Source: Sphaerolaimus hirsutus
Taxonomy: Eukaryota; Nematoda; Chromadorea; Monhysterida; Sphaerolaimidae
Assembly (NCBI GenBank): GCA_964036195.1
Contig: OZ038458.1
Location: 8,507,832-8,571,831, forward strand
Direction: 5' to 3'
DNA: 64,000 bases
Shown here: positions 11,487 through 26,100 of the stretch, one piece after another
How the letters are laid out: every line of letters begins with the position of its first letter
Numbering within the stretch: position 1 is the stretch's first letter
Translations under genes and position numbers: made by a program
The notes under the pieces: model-generated
What the model was told of the DNA's origin: nothing
The model's database searches: none
Seen by the model: the letters and a program-made list of their open reading frames with translations, nothing else

Positions 11487-13444
11487 ACTGAAATTGCGAC
11501 CTTTTCAAGATGGTTAACAAATTTGTGTGACATTCAATGGACTGCATGAATCAGCCACTCTACAAATTCTACTGACATAATTCGTGGGAGGGGGGAAAGG
11601 TTTCACTGCCAAATGACAGCAATGACTTCATAGATGGCAATTTGTTTTAAATGATAAACCTGTTTAAAGCCGAAACAAATGGCTGACAAACTCTATTATC
11701 CCACTATTTTCGGAACAGACCAACTACATAAATACACGAGGGGACTAACCGCGCTCAGGTCCGAAATTTAATTACCCACGTTCAAGGACAGACTGAATTG
11801 TTTATCGTATCTGAAAAAATACGCAGCCCGGCAAATGTGGTTATGATTGGCTGCGTGGCTGCAAAACAACCAGTCTTAACACGTTTTGATAATTTTTCTA
11901 GGGTGCGTGAAATTTCAAACACTACATACAATGAAAAAGTGGGCCGTCCAATAAAAGTGGTTGGGCTAATTAAATTCCGACCAGTAAAGGGTAGTAAATC
12001 ATAAACATATTTTATAAAGTTCAAATTCACATTAAAATTGTTTCACTTTTTCTTAGTAATATAGTAAAGCGCATATTTTCTTATTTTAGTTCTTAGTAAT
12101 GTCCTTAGTAATGCGCCACATGGTTGGTTATCAAACACTCCTTTTGTATGTACCTAAATGTATTTTACGCATCTATGTTAAGGGACCAGTCCCAGACACT
12201 GCGAAATGTCATATAAAGAAAGTAAAATAAAAAAAGACATTTGTGTGATATTTCAAATACCTACATTCTGCAAGACATTTTACAGGGTTCGGGACTGGCC
12301 CAGATGCACACGATCTCGGTGAAGTAGCGTTTTTTTAGTCGGATGGACGCAAATATGTAAGCTATTTACACATTGTTTTAGGAAATGTGAGGTTTAGTTT
12401 CTAGTATCAAATATGGTATCCAGTAAGAGTGTGACTCAAAATGTTTGTGAGGTGAAAAATTCTTAACCCTGCGATTTGGCCCTGAAAATCTGTACCAATG
12501 CATTTAATATGTCCTATTTTCGTCACAATGCCGGAAATATAATGAAAGCATGAATTTAGAAAGCAACGGGAGAACGTTTACCTACCCAGAAAATTTTCAA
12601 TAAAATTCCACTATACTCCTCGGACCGCTCGCTATGCATGCATTTTTTAAAGGAAACACTCCATCATGACGTCATTTAAAAAAATCAAAATTGTTTTAGA
12701 GAACGTTTCGGAAAAATATGCGGATATGCGTTTCGGATATGCGTCGCTTGTACACGACCCCGCCTTCTTCTATCCGAAATATTTCTTGTGAAAGTGAGTC
12801 ATCGACTAAGACACAAATTATTTTGGACACATAGGTTCTTTGCGGTCCGGCGAGTATACATAAAAATCATCTGGTGATGCACCACCGTGCATCTGGAAAA
12901 AAACGATTCTAAATACAAGCCACAACACTTTACAACACCGAAAGCAACGCAAGAAGGAACTAAAGCACTAACAATAAGCGCTGCATGCAACCCCGTGACA
13001 AAAACAAACGAAATAGCAGCGCACTAGAAAATAGAGAAACACAAAAAACGCAACAAGTGCATCAAAAAATCTGCAAAACGTTTCAAATATCGTACAGGGT
13101 GACCTCTATACGCATAGCAACAAAACGAACCAAAACTAAACAAACTACAACTATAGAAGACACCCTGTATCACACAAACAACACCAAAACAAGGCTTTTA
13201 CCCAAGATCACTTCGGGGCAATCGTTTTCAATTAAAAATTAGCATTTCAAACATTCAATGCGGTCATACAAACGGGTGCTAAAACTCTCGCGACCGCCAT
13301 CAAATGCTACAACCTTCGAGTTTGCCCACTTTAAAATACGTATACGCAAGCTCGTACATTTACATTTGCATGAGGTGTTTCAAAGTAACCAAGAAATTCT
13401 GTTGTCTTCAGATTAGCTGCCATTAGGAAAAACATCAGGATGAC
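11487..13444. other. downstream flank of the STAR gene
   Basis: Contains the short foldback at 12183 and, at 12560-12890, an old copy related to the interior of 41428-42083. The 3' end of the STAR transcript should fall in the right part, but no strong minus-strand AATAAA was picked out. Confidence 0.5.
12183..12303. mobile_element. CCAGTCCC foldback, short copy
   Basis: 121 bp with ends GGACCAGTCCCAGACACTG and TACAGGGTTCGGGACTGGC. Confidence 0.7.
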
Positions 13445-13614
13445 CAGGTACCAATCCCAGACCCTGTAAAATTTCAAATGTCATGCAAACTGTCAAAAAT
13501 CATGAAAAATGCCCTGCAAAATGGCAAACGGTTGCCATTTTGCAGGGCATTTTACATGACTTTTGACACTTTGCATGACTTTTGAGATTTTACAGGGTAC
13601 GGCACTGCCCCCAG
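13445..13614. mobile_element. CCAGTCCC foldback just past the STAR stop codon
   Basis: 170 bp. Ends CCAGGTACCAATCCCAGACC and GGTACGGCACTGCCCCCAG; the arms pair almost completely (AAATGGCAAACG and back). Its place suggests it is transcribed as part of the STAR 3' UTR. Confidence 0.75.
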
Positions 13615-13739
13615 CGACGTCTAGTGACAAATCTACAAAGTTCGCACGGCTGGTTTTACAAATGCAAAAGTACGAGCTTCCCATCTTTCATCAAAGTCAA
13701 CCCGCCGCCACACCACATCAAAGAGCGCCGCCCCAAAGC

Positions 13740-14127
13740 CTACACGCTGCCGCCGGCGCCATTACTCTGACCGTGACGCCCGTCCCACGCATCCCTGCCC
13801 GCCTGCCTCAACTGACCGGCGAGGTGGTCCCACTGCGTCGCGTCGCCCGACGGGCCCGCGCCCGCCGCCAAAAGCGCGGCCAACTGCGCCGGGAAGCCGG
13901 TCGCCGCCGCGGCGGCCGCCAAAGACAGGTTGGTGTTGTTCACGCGCGAGTCGTTCAAGCTGTGCGTGTGGTTGTTGTTGTTGCCCGCCGCCGACGCGTT
14001 CAGGTTCATGTGCCCGCCGGCGTTGTTGTTGTTGTTGTTGATGCCGTGCTGCTGGGCGAGCATGCCCGGCGACACGGACGCCGTCGTGGCCGTGGGCATG
14101 GCCGACAGCGAGTCCAGCAGGCCCGGG
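13740..14127 (-). CDS. STAR gene exon 9 (Asn/Ala-rich tail, stop)
   Basis: Starts after a C tract ending actcgcag, and the frame ends in TAG at 13742-13740. It encodes 128 residues with runs of six and four Asn, an [16 protein letters not shown] segment, and a Trp-containing end. Long antisense open frames over this GC-rich exon are by-products of its composition. A foldback element starts 126 bp past the stop, so the 3' UTR probably contains it. Confidence 0.85.
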
Positions 14128-17100
14128 CTGCGAGTGGGGGGGGGGTAAGGGTGTTTGGAGATTGAAGCCGAAAACAGCAATGACCCTACACTGAGCCTGG
14201 CAGTTATGCTGATAATGGACTTGTGATAGCCGACACAGAAGTGTGCTTCCCGAGAGGGTTTCTGGGAAGTGAAATTTCATCACAGAGAAACATTATTATC
14301 CCGATGCGGAATATAAACGAGTCGAACCCTGATTTTAGAGCTAAAAGTACCTAAAAGATGTTTCAAATGCGTACTCCACAATGATGGAGGGTAACGTTTC
14401 ATCAGTTGTGCACCCAAGTCGACATAAAATTGATATTTTTGACAGAAGTGATCATTTATAATGTTATTCCATGGCTCCGCAGTCATTCTATATATGGCTA
14501 TATATGACATCACAAGTACTGCTACATAGATATACCTGTGTATGTTGACTCATAACCATATTTGGGAACTTTTAAAAACGGTTTTATTGAGAAAAAGCTG
14601 TTTTTAACGGGTTCATTAAAAACGTTGTTTTTCCCACCCCTACACCCACCTGAACAAGCCGCCGGGGAAGCCGAGCGCTGCGGAAATGGCGTCGGTGCCG
14701 AGCAGCCCGTTGTGCTGCTGGTGGTGCTGCGGCGAGCCGAGCATGCTGGCGAGGTGCGCGCCGGCGCTGCTGCCGCCCGCCTGCATCGGGCTGCCGAACG
14801 GGTAGGGCGCGCCTGCAACTGGTGATTAATGGTAGAGACTCAATAGATTGCAGAAACAACTAGCGCCAATTCCGCAAGTTGTCAAGTGGGCTGATAAAAA
14901 AGTATTGAGTGGTCAGAAAATTTAAGTGATCAGTTAAATTGTTAAAGTGAAGATCACCTTACAAGGAAACATTTTTTACCTATTTTGCAGTCAGAATGAG
15001 TATACGAACTGTAGATGAGTATACGGTCTACTTGTAGCACGAAAGTGCAGTTTAAACTTTTTACAGAATCTACCAAGAATATAAAAAAGTTATGTCAAAA
15101 TTTTATACCTAACCACCCCCACTCGACAAAGCGCTTTCCAACACCTTCACCACCCCACCCCCAAAAAACCGACTCTGCGGCGCGCCGAGCCCCGCCATAA
15201 CAGCGTTCGTCCTAGTGGGGCTGCTGAACAGCACCGGGCCGGTGCCCATGCTGACGGCGTGGCGCAGCGGCGACCCCGACCCGCCCGCCAGCGACGTGGC
15301 CACTTGCTGAAGTCCCGCCGCTGTTGCATGCTGGTGCTGCGCGTTCAGCAGGTTGGCTAGGGTTACCTGTGGGGGGGGGGTGGTTATGTGAGTGTGGAAG
15401 GGGTTGTATTTATGAGTGTGTAAGGTTTGGTGAGAGTGTGGCAGATGGTTTGATTGTGGCTGTGAAAGCATATATATTTAAAGTGAATTGTTGAAGTTTT
15501 TTGAATTTACATACCTACCTAGATAATTCTACTCTAAAGGAAAATTACGACCCAAACATTTCTCACATTGGAATAAAATCGGACCAAAGCGCTCGAAAAT
15601 TCGCATTATCCAACCAGAGTTAACAACAATATCGCAACAATCGATTCCCGGAAATACTCTACCTAAGAACGGCCGGCGTCTTTTAAAAAAAACCTAGGGT
15701 CATTAAAAGGAGGTCTTTTCAATCCTTACCCACGCATTTACCTGCTGCGGGTTAATCACAGTAGGCTGCAGTCCAATCGGCAGGGGTATCAACCCAGCGG
15801 GTATGAACCTGGGCGCCAAATTGGCCGCCTGCGCCTGGCCCGGCCTGAAAGTGCCGTTGATGATCGCCAGTTCCATCAATTGCTTCCTTTTGAGCTCGTC
15901 CTCGCCTTCGGGCTGTGTAAGGAAGGTTGATTAAGGTTGATTTTTGAGGGTTCGTTTTTTTGTGTAGCAGGTTGCGGGGTTGAATGGCCCCGGCAGCGAG
16001 GACTGAGGAGTCATTGCAGCTTGGGATGGCTAAGACTAGATAATTAACCCAATTTACGAAGATTGTGCTCAGACCTGTCAATTGAACTTGGTGCAGACGC
16101 AGGAGGCGGGAACCTAGCACCGATACCGAACAATATAAAGCGAGAAGTTAAAGAGAAGTTTCAATTGGTCGTCGAATGATGAAATAAAAATAAAAAAAAG
16201 ATCGTGATGCCCTGGCTCTTGCGTCGCATCAGAGTTTCCATTCTCGGCGTGTTTTTCCTTTATAAAAAATTATTACAAATGACAGAAAACTTTGCCCCAG
16301 GCAGTAGATTTGTAGATTAGGCTGACATCACCCAAGTATGGGGACACAACCCCACATTGACATGTCTGTTGTACAAATGGGTTAGTAATATTTGGCAACG
16401 ATTCAACCCCATTAGGAGAGTTAGCAACAAATCAGTTATCAGTGAGTGCAGTTAAAATTAGCATTACCCCTGCAGTTCCAGGAACATTGTTAGTTACACT
16501 TTAAAATAAAGGTTCATCCCTGATTACCGGCTACATCTACAGCGACAAGAAAAAAGCCATTGAAAATAGGCACGGAATTTTGTTGCTATCCGCAAAAAAA
16601 TATATTTCACCAACGTTGTCAGAAATTCAACGCATTTCACATTTTGCGAAGTACTGTTATTCTGACCAACTATTTTTCCATGCCGGTGTTTACAAAATGA
16701 CGCGTCCAAGTCTAAAACTCGAGATGTAATCTGTGGCTACTCCTGCACATTTTTCATTATTTTCCATAAATTTTTTGACCTCAAATGCCTATATAGGATA
16801 GTGCCAAATTCGACATTTTTGGGAAAAATGTAAAAAAATTGGACAAGAAGTCGACAAGTCCACTGTGGAAACCGATTTCTAAAGTCGACAAGTCCAATTG
16901 CCCATAAAACAAGCTTCATCGCCGCCGGGAACAAAAATGCTCTTTTGAGCAAGGAGTCGACAAGTCCATTTCCATCCCTAAAATGGCCAAATGGAATTTT
17001 ATGGACACCCCATTTTTCACATATAATTTGAGAGCAGGGGCTGAAAATTTGACACTTTATTGTCAACATATGGAACTTAATGGTAAGCATGAGAGAGCCA

Positions 17101-20100
17101 AATTGGACACGAACCACGGGCTTGGAATTGGGTCGGAAACATAAAATGAGATTTATTCAAAATTGCATTTTGTGGACTTCTCGACTTTTTGAGAATTAGA
17201 CGCCTCAAATATGATACCGATTAAAAAGTTAATGCTGCTAAGTTATGCCCTGGTACAGCACTAAGTAATATAGGACCCACACACTAATTGACATAGCAAA
17301 TGACTGTCAACTGAATGTCAACTAAATTACACAAGGCTAATTTTTTAAAGCAGCCCACTTGAATGAACCAATGAAAATCAAGTGTCACGATTTAAAATAA
17401 ACTGAATCACATAATTAACCGAAAATTAGTTTAATTTAGTTGACACTAATTTTTATGTCAACTAGGGTGTGGGCCTCTAATGATAAAAAGTTTCGTTTAA
17501 ATTTGTTTTTGAAAGTATATTTACATTATTAAGATGTCTTACTTTTTTATTTCCTAGTCTTGTTATTTCTGAAGTACGTAGGTGTTGTTGTAAGCACAAT
17601 AATTTTTCTCGCTAGAAAGTGATATTCACCCAGCAAAAATAATACAATTTGTGATTTTGGTTTAGAACACATCACCAAACACACACTGCATACCATTAGT
17701 GTAGTAGTTGATTAAACTTACAAAATTCAATTTAGTAGTAAGTTCAATCAACTACTACAATTAGTAAATATCTGAGCTGACCTCAGAACCGAAAAATGTT
17801 ATTCCACCATCATAACATGTTGAAAAATGATACATTAAATGTTAAATGTTACTTTGGGCGAAGCTTGAGTTGCGAAGTTTTACCAGCAGAGTACAGTTAT
17901 TCCCGGAAACTCACGAGTCAGCATGAAACTCGATTCCATCGAAAAACCAACGCTGAAAATTACACTTGAATAATAGACGCTAAAAAATAACCACCCCCAC
18001 TGATAGTCGTTTTTTTTGCAAGAAACGCAAAGAAAATTGGCATCGCGCCAACCCCAAAAATCGACCCCCACCCACGGCGGGGACCAAGAGCTTCCTGACT
18101 TGGTCGCTGGCCCTGCGCAATTTGATCGCCGCCCTATTCGGCGTGTCTTCGCACTGGATCAGCACGTGAAGCTCGTCGCTTAGATGCTCCCAGTTTTGCT
18201 TGCCCCTATTCGCCTGTATACGGTAGTTAGGCTTCAGGACGACTGGGTTACGGTATTACAGTCTACAGAGTACGGTATACCGAATCAAGCACCTCTTCTT
18301 TCTTCTTGTCGCGCATGGAGCCCTTGCCGCGCACCATGATCTTGCAGTCGGTCTCCTTCTCCAGCTGCTTGGCGGTCATGCCGCGCGGGCCCAAGATGCG
18401 ACCCACGAAATTGTACTGCGCGAAATTTTGGTGGACTATGGATTCTTTTCAGAGTGAACTAAATGTGAGGACGTAGCCAGGGTAGGCGTGTGGGAGGCGA
18501 TATAGTTATGGCTCTCCTTGACTCCAACGACAACGCCAATATCGCCGGCGACGGCTCCATTCCATCATATACCGTTTACCCTCGAATAAAACCCCAGGGG
18601 AGTTTTTTATAGACAGAAGTTTTTGAGGGGAGTTATTCAAGGGGGTATTCGAGGGGAGATATTCTTTTCTCAAAAAAAACTTCGACCTGTATCATTGCAT
18701 GAATACATTCTGTCAACTCATGTAATCCAGGTAAATATTTAACGCTTCAACAACGACAAAAAGGTGTGTATACGTAAATACACATTATCAGGGACGTATC
18801 CAGGATGTTTGGGCGGGGGGGGGGCTGCTTGTTTACGGAGGCCGGCGAACGGGGGGGGGGCTCAGCCCCCCCCCTTAAAATTTTAAGGGGCACAGCCCAA
18901 TTTTAACTACAGAATGGCGGACTGGGGCCATGGCGCTAGCGCCATTAGTAGGCGCCACGCCACGACGCTATTGGCGTTGGCGCCAGCGCCATAGAATGCT
19001 GTATATGTATGTAAATATACATACAAAAACAGCAAAAGCACACCATTGAGTGTATTTATAACGATTCTTTACAACAAATTTTTTTAGCGCTGACGTTGAA
19101 AAAGTCGCATTTTCTGGTCTCGCATTTTCTGGTTACTTTCTGGTCTCGCCCCGGGAAAGGGGGGGGGGGCTGCAGCCCCCCCGCCCCTCCCTGGATACGG
19201 CCCTGCACATGATGCACTTGCTGTCGCTGCTGCAGGTTAACATTATTTTCTATTTTTAGTTTCACACACTGCACTGCATCTTCACCCAGAGGGGCGAGTC
19301 ATTTTCCTGACCTGGCCAACAGGGGGAGTTATCCGAGGGGAGCCTATTGAGGATATACGGTAGTTACAATGGACAGCTCCCGTATAAAAGCCCTCGTAAA
19401 AAATCCCGGTTACATCCCTCAAACAGGTCCAAAGTACCAAAGGGCGCACTCACATCGGGAAACTGCTTCACGGGCACGTACACCTTCTCCTGGAGCACCT
19501 TGGGCTCGCCCTCCGGCTCGGGCAGCTCCAGGGGCGTCTTGCCCGCGCTGAACTCGTACGGGAACAGCGCCATGCGCGCCGCCTCGATTTCTGAGAGTGG
19601 TGGAAAGGTTTTTTTGGATTGAGGGTGCGATGGTTTGAGGTTTTTAGTAAGGTTTCGAATTGAAAAATCAGGGCAAAACGTAGGGTTCAAACGGGATTGA
19701 CTTTTCGGGATCGTGATTATGGTTTTCTTAGATTTCGGGCGTGGGATCGGGATTGTTTTTTTTTGTTTGAGATTTCAGGATCAGGATCGGGTCCATTAAA
19801 TCCCGTTTGGACCCAAGGTAAAAGTGCCCTGCAGCAAAAAGTACACGTGAATAAATGGGATTTGACGACAAATTTATTAGATTGGGATATCGTTTAAGTG
19901 AATCACTCGCCATGACAAGTGATTGCCGCAGTTGCGGCATGAAACTATTTGCATTGGCGCTAATTGAATGGTAACAGTGTCGAAAGCGATTGTAGGAGGA
20001 AATTGAAAGGTAATAATCGACATTAACAACGCAGTATTTAACCACTTGTATATCTAGTGCATTGTATAGTAGTTGATTTAAATTAGTACAAAATTTTGTA

Positions 20101-23100
20101 GTAACTTAAATCAGCTACAATTGTAGCTGCAATCAGCTACAATTGTACTACAATTGTAACTAGTATAACCCAGAGAAGCATAGACAGCCGTCATCTTTTA
20201 AAGCCGACTTTTTTAGAAGCTCCACGGGGATTGTTACCCCGAAATAAAAATGTTTCACACGCGATGATTAGCTATTTTTAAAATAATAAATAAAGCTTTC
20301 ATTCCTTACATGGTGAAGCGGGCACCCCATAATAATTTCAAACGTCCTATGAGCGATTTTATATGGCTGTGTCCTGTATGAACACCCTAAGGTCCAAATT
20401 TCAGAATTTTGAAATCCAAATTTGGCCATAGCATGCCGATTTTAGAGGATAAGTACGCAATATTTCATATGAGGCGCTAAAAAGCCAGCCGAATTTCAGT
20501 GTCGTTAATTGAGCGAAAATGTTTCAAAGATTGAGAGAAATGAAACAGTACACTAGAGGGGTCTCATCACAAGGCAAAATACATCTCATACTTCACTAAA
20601 ATATACTCAAACTTCCAAGCAAACCACATCTATCCGACCATTATCACTCTCACTCGCACTACATCAATTTATGCAAAGCTACCAGTGCTACTACCATCTC
20701 GCAAACGCCGCGACGCATGAAAGCTCGAAACTTTATCTGCGCGCATCCATCATATTCTGGCAGCCGAAACTTAATGGGCTTTCAAAAGGCGACATCAAAC
20801 GGCTAAAGTGCGAGAAACGGACTTCTCTTCAATTCAACAGCGTGGCGCAATGGCAATAAACGGAAAGCAATAAGTGATGCTATTCGAGGATGTGCGCAGC
20901 GCTGATAGATGTCATTCATTCGAAATTGGCAAGTGAAGTAGTTAAATAGTAGAAGAGATGGTTGACCGAATAAGTCCGCGTGCATTCAACATTTGACGGC
21001 ATAAAAGGGGTAAATGACGTAAATAAAATATACAAAACCAAAAACCAGGGGTTCTGTTGGGGGGGGGGGGTGAGGCGTGGGCCTGGGGGAAGCCAGCAAC
21101 AGTCAGCTGGTAATTTCGCCGAGAAATCTTTCGATCCGACCGAAAAAATGGAAATTCTCGGCGGTATATTGTTACAACAGTTAACAACATCCACAACAAG
21201 GACCCTCACCTCAGCTATCTACCCCCCAACCCCCTACTAGACCCCTGGTATCCCTCACGAGGGCCGCCAGCTATCCCATCTAGCCATTCAAACATAAAAG
21301 TTGTCCAAAATGTTCCGAACCCCGAAAAGCAGCGCAGTCACCAAACCAGGACACATTCGGCGAGCATAATCACGCCGAAACGCCCGCATGAAAGCACATA
21401 AAGCGGCGGCGCAGCGGCGGCGCCAGCTTGCGTCGTCCGCGATGCACATGGACTGAGCCGAAAAAAAATGCGCGGCGGCAGCAGAAGGCCAGCTAACATT
21501 ACAAAACCCGAAAGCTGGAAGCGGTTGCTTCCATGGCGGGGGGGGGCGCCGTTCGGGCGAAATGGCACCAACGGCCGTATTTTCTGGGATACAGATAAGA
21601 TACACTGAGCCCTGTGGTGTCTTGGTTGGCTACGTGCCGCTGCCTCGTAGCACGGTGCAGTGATTGGCTGATAGGGTTGGAAAACGCGCTAAAATCGACG
21701 ACGTCTTGCGGTGATGTGATGCGCACGCAGCTCTCGGCTGATTTACAGCGGCGGCCGCCGACTGCGCACCCACTACCTTCGAGGTGGTGAACCGCACTCC
21801 ACATGCATTTTGATAACACGTACATACACCAAACTAACAGCAAATGGCAATTTCCATTTCCCACCGCTAGTAGCGCCATCCAGCACAGTAACATATCGCA
21901 TGGCATAAATAAATGTACAGCGGCGCGAGTTTAGCCGACATAATGCAATGCGCGCATCCGCGATTCTATTTTCAGTAATTTTGCCAAGACGTCTAGTAGC
22001 CAATCCCAAACACAACGCGCTGCGGTGCAGTGCGTAAATCTCATGCGTATCATGCGTGCATTCATCTCAGAAGCAAACGAGAAAGCCCGCCGCCGCGTGA
22101 AGTAGGTAAGCGCGCCTCAAAAAGCGTCATGGATAGGCGCATTTAGCCCTGCCGCCCCACCTCCGGCCGCGCGGCGCGCCTGGAAAGCCGGCCGGCCGTG
22201 AAATGGAAGGCGCTAAAACTGCGACTGAAGCACGCCGGNNNNNNNNNNNNNNNNNNNNNNNNNNNNNNNNNNNNNNNNNNNNNNNNNNNNNNNNNNNNNN
22301 NNNNNNNNNNNNNNNNNNNNNNNNNNNNNNNNNNNNNNNNNNNNNNNNNNNNNNNNNNNNNNNNNNNNNNNNNNNNNNNNNNNNNNNNNNNNNNNNNNNN
22401 NNNNNNNNNNNNNNNNNNNNNNNNNNNNNNNNNNNNNNNNNNNNNNNNNNNNNNNNNNNNNNNNNNNNNNNNNNNNNNNNNNNNNNNNNNNNNNNNNNNN
22501 NNNNNNNNNNNNNNNNNNNNNNNNNNNNNNNNNNNNNNNNNNNNNNNNNNNNNNNNNNNNNNNNNNNNNNNNNNNNNNNNNNNNNNNNNNNNNNNNNNNN
22601 NNNNNNNNNNNNNNNNNNNNNNNNNNNNNNNNNNNNNNNNNNNNNNNNNNNNNNNNNNNNNNNNNNNNNNNNNNNNNNNNNNNNNNNNNNNNNNNNNNNN
22701 NNNNNNNNNNNNNNNNNNNNNNNNNNNNNNNNNNNNNNNNNNNNNNNNNNNNNNNNNNNNNCGCCGGCCAAGGAGCGGCGGCAAGCGCCCGCCACCGCCG
22801 CGCAGGTTGCAGCGTGGCTCCCATAATGCGCACGGGAGCTAGGCGCGTCTCAAACTGAGCCACCCTGTAGTTGGAGTAAATAAGGAGGCACATTTGATGC
22901 GGCGCTGCGGCGGGCGTTAGCGTCTCAAGGGCTACCTCTCGCAGTGCCGCGCATGTGACACATGATTCGGCCGGCCGGCCGCACTGATACATGCAGCCCG
23001 ACTGCAGCCGTTGCGAGATCACGCGTATTTACAGTGTGAGGGAGGAGTGATTGACGCAAACGTGTACGTAAATATTTACGTACTATATGAACATGGTGAT

Positions 23101-26100
23101 GAGGTGCGCATGAAGCTCACGTTAATTCAGCTCGATAGAGCGTCACAGTTTCATGAACACGCGGCGAAATATTACGTATCCACTAAATACGGCCGACAGA
23201 AACAGAAGAGGCTACATGAGCACAGGGGTCTCCTAGGGGGGGGGCTGCCCCCCCCCCCCCCGAAATCGGCCAGCTATCTATCTATCCCGGAGGCCGCTCA
23301 GCTATCTATCTATCCTGAGGCAAATTTTTTGGCTACTACCCCCAAAGACCCCCCCCCCCCCAAATCGCTCAGCTATCTATCTATCTAGAGTGATTTTTGA
23401 GAAATTTTGCCCCAATTTTCGCTCAAAATCGCTAATTTTTGCACGTTTTTATAGTTTTCACCTCCAAAATCGCCATTTTCGGCTATATACATGGTTATAT
23501 AGCTAGTTTTATCCATTTTAAACATGTTTTTAACCACTTATAGCCTATTTTCAGCGATTTTTCGCCCTTTCTGCATTGTATACCTTGAAAAAGCCTGTAT
23601 ATTTTGCCCCCGCCAGCCCCCACCCAAGCCCCCCCCCCAAGAAATTTTTTTCAGCTATCCAACCCTCCGGAGGAGCGATTTGCTATCTCTCCAGCCCCCG
23701 CGAAGGCCAAAATCTTGGAGACCCCTGCATGAGCACAAGGCAGCGTCCATGGATCCGCTGCGCATGAAATTTCTTTCAAAAACAGAAGCACGAGCTCACA
23801 AGCTCACCACTATCGCATTTGCTAGTGAGAGAGCGAAATATAAAATGTCAAAACAATGTAGCTGGTACTATTTAGCACGGATGTATATCCGGCTCTACAT
23901 TACATACACACTGAACTGAACAAACATCCTACATTCGAGCTTGCATCGCACTCGTTGTATTTACAATACATGATCACTAATTAAAAAGCATGGCGCGCGC
24001 AAACTGAGTAACGATGTCTATAATTTCATGCCTCCGCTCCCGCTAATGAAGCAAAACCAAAGGCCGTGAAATTCCGTCATCATTATGATGGGTGTCTCAT
24101 TTTTACAGTTTTAACGGGTGCTGCTACTTTGCGTCGAATACTTATTTGAAGCTATTAACTTCAAAATTCAAAAGGGATGAAAGGGAGTCTACAAATAAAT
24201 TAATGTAAAAAGTTTGTAAGCATTATTTCGGTCATCACCACGAAAGCAATCAAACTCAAAACCACACCGCGAATAACAACACAACCAAACCAGAAATCAA
24301 TCCACTCTATCGTAAACCTTGAAATCAATTCTAAAACAGAAATGGAGCAGCTAGCGGAATGCAGTTGCCCATTGGATGCGCAATAAGCAGAACGCTTTAT
24401 GAGGCCGGCTCCCGCACACATGACAATAATGCTTTGACTTGATGCGGTCAGGCGAAATTAACATCGCCCCCAGTTCCCAGTGCGCCCACAGCTACGGCGC
24501 AATGAGGTCACTAGACACGTCGCTAAAAGACGTCAAATTCTAATTTTAGGCACCGCAGACTCAATATAAAAAATGTTGGAGTGGCAATCAGACATAGGCA
24601 AGGGAGGAGATATGTCTATGACCATATAAATAGCAGAGATTAAATACTGTGAGGTGGGGAAATGCGCGTTGAGTTTTCAGGAACAGGACTGCAAAATCCC
24701 AAAATATTTTGGGATCTGGTATCGGGATCCAGTTAGGACCCTAGTCACTATGCACAATAATCCCTGAGAATGCACTCAATGGTGGGGCTGTCATTGTAAT
24801 TTATACAGCAGTTCCAGGTGCTAGCAGTAATGGCAATGGTGCCATTGCATCACCGTGTGGGTAAAAATTTTTTTGGGGGGATGGTTCTGAGCCATATACT
24901 CTGTAAAAAACAGCCCCCACTCAAAAATCCCAGACACAGGTGGCAGAACAAGCATACATAGGTATACAGAACCCGCCATATGCCAGAACCCCTTTACCAC
25001 TAATAAAAGAACCTCCAGTGTATAACTGAGAAAGGACTGAGAAAAAGATAACTCCTCCACTATAAAAATTCCATCATCATTGACTGTCTCATGTACCAAG
25101 TAGATTACTGTCAATCACAGAAAATAAACACCAACAACATATATAGATATTTTAAAACCCTTTCATATATTATAAATATTTAAAAGACCATGAAATCATG
25201 GTTGTTTTATAACAACAAGTACAATATATCTCCCTGTGAGAATAGGAGACCGCTGAACAGAAGCCAAATTTGCGATGTCCAGCGAACAAATGTCTAGCGA
25301 TCGGCACTGATAGAAAACCCGAGTGCAGCGCTCATATAGGCAGTCATTTCGCATCGCAGGGCAAAAGGCAAAGCAACACAATCATTGCACTGCCACCAGT
25401 CGTTTATCGCCCCCAGCGCAGACGCAGAAACCCGCTGCCGCCGTACCGTGCAAAATGCATGGCTTCAGCATTTTTAGTCACTGAACCGCTGTTCCCAGCA
25501 TTTATTTTGCACCGGTCAGTTTCTAGCTGATGGGAAAATAATTTTAAAAATAACGAGGCGGGCAACAGAAGGCATGATGACTGTTATTTTAGGAAAAAAG
25601 GTACAGCGCACGCGCGCAGGCGTCTGTCAATCAACCGGACCATAATATATACAAAAATGAATAAATGAACATTCATACCAGGGGTTTGGGTAATTTGGAC
25701 CACTGCGGGGGTTGTATAGATTGTAAATCGGCCCTCCGGTGGGAAAGATAGCTGAATTTTTTTTGGGGGTGACCAAAATGGGGGTATAAGTACATATATA
25801 ATAAAAAATAGTTGAAAATATGCTTTTACATGAATGACATAAGAACTTGAATGACAATGATTCTGAGAACTGAAAAATCACGATTGATTTGAAGGTGAAA
25901 AACAATAAAAATGTATGAAAATCAGCGATTTTGAGCAACATTTTCTCAACATCGCTCCAGATAGATCGATAGCTGGAGTGTCTGGGCTGGGGGAACCCCA
26001 ACCCCCTCATACTGAACCCCCGATTCATACATGACAATTTCAGCACGAGAAGAATGATTGCTCATATCGACAACTCAACGGGTAAAAATAAGAGCCAGTT

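Larger units (their letters stand above)
15913..18075 (-). other. STAR gene intron 5
   Basis: The 2.2 kb between exons 5 and 6 hold a GGCCCACAC-type element at 17273-17475 and a small palindrome at 17701-17763. The phrase GTCGACAAGTCCA occurs three times between 16850 and 16970 and is otherwise unexplained. No coding segment was seen. Confidence 0.7.

Noticed and set aside
13563..14283. Long frames on the plus strand and in other minus frames over exon 9
   Set aside because: Arg/Val- or Gln/Arg-rich by-products of a GC-rich exon; only the frame that joins exon 8 in phase was kept.
22127..23022. Long open frames across the N run
   Set aside because: They consist almost wholly of unknown residues; the flanking codons show no domain.
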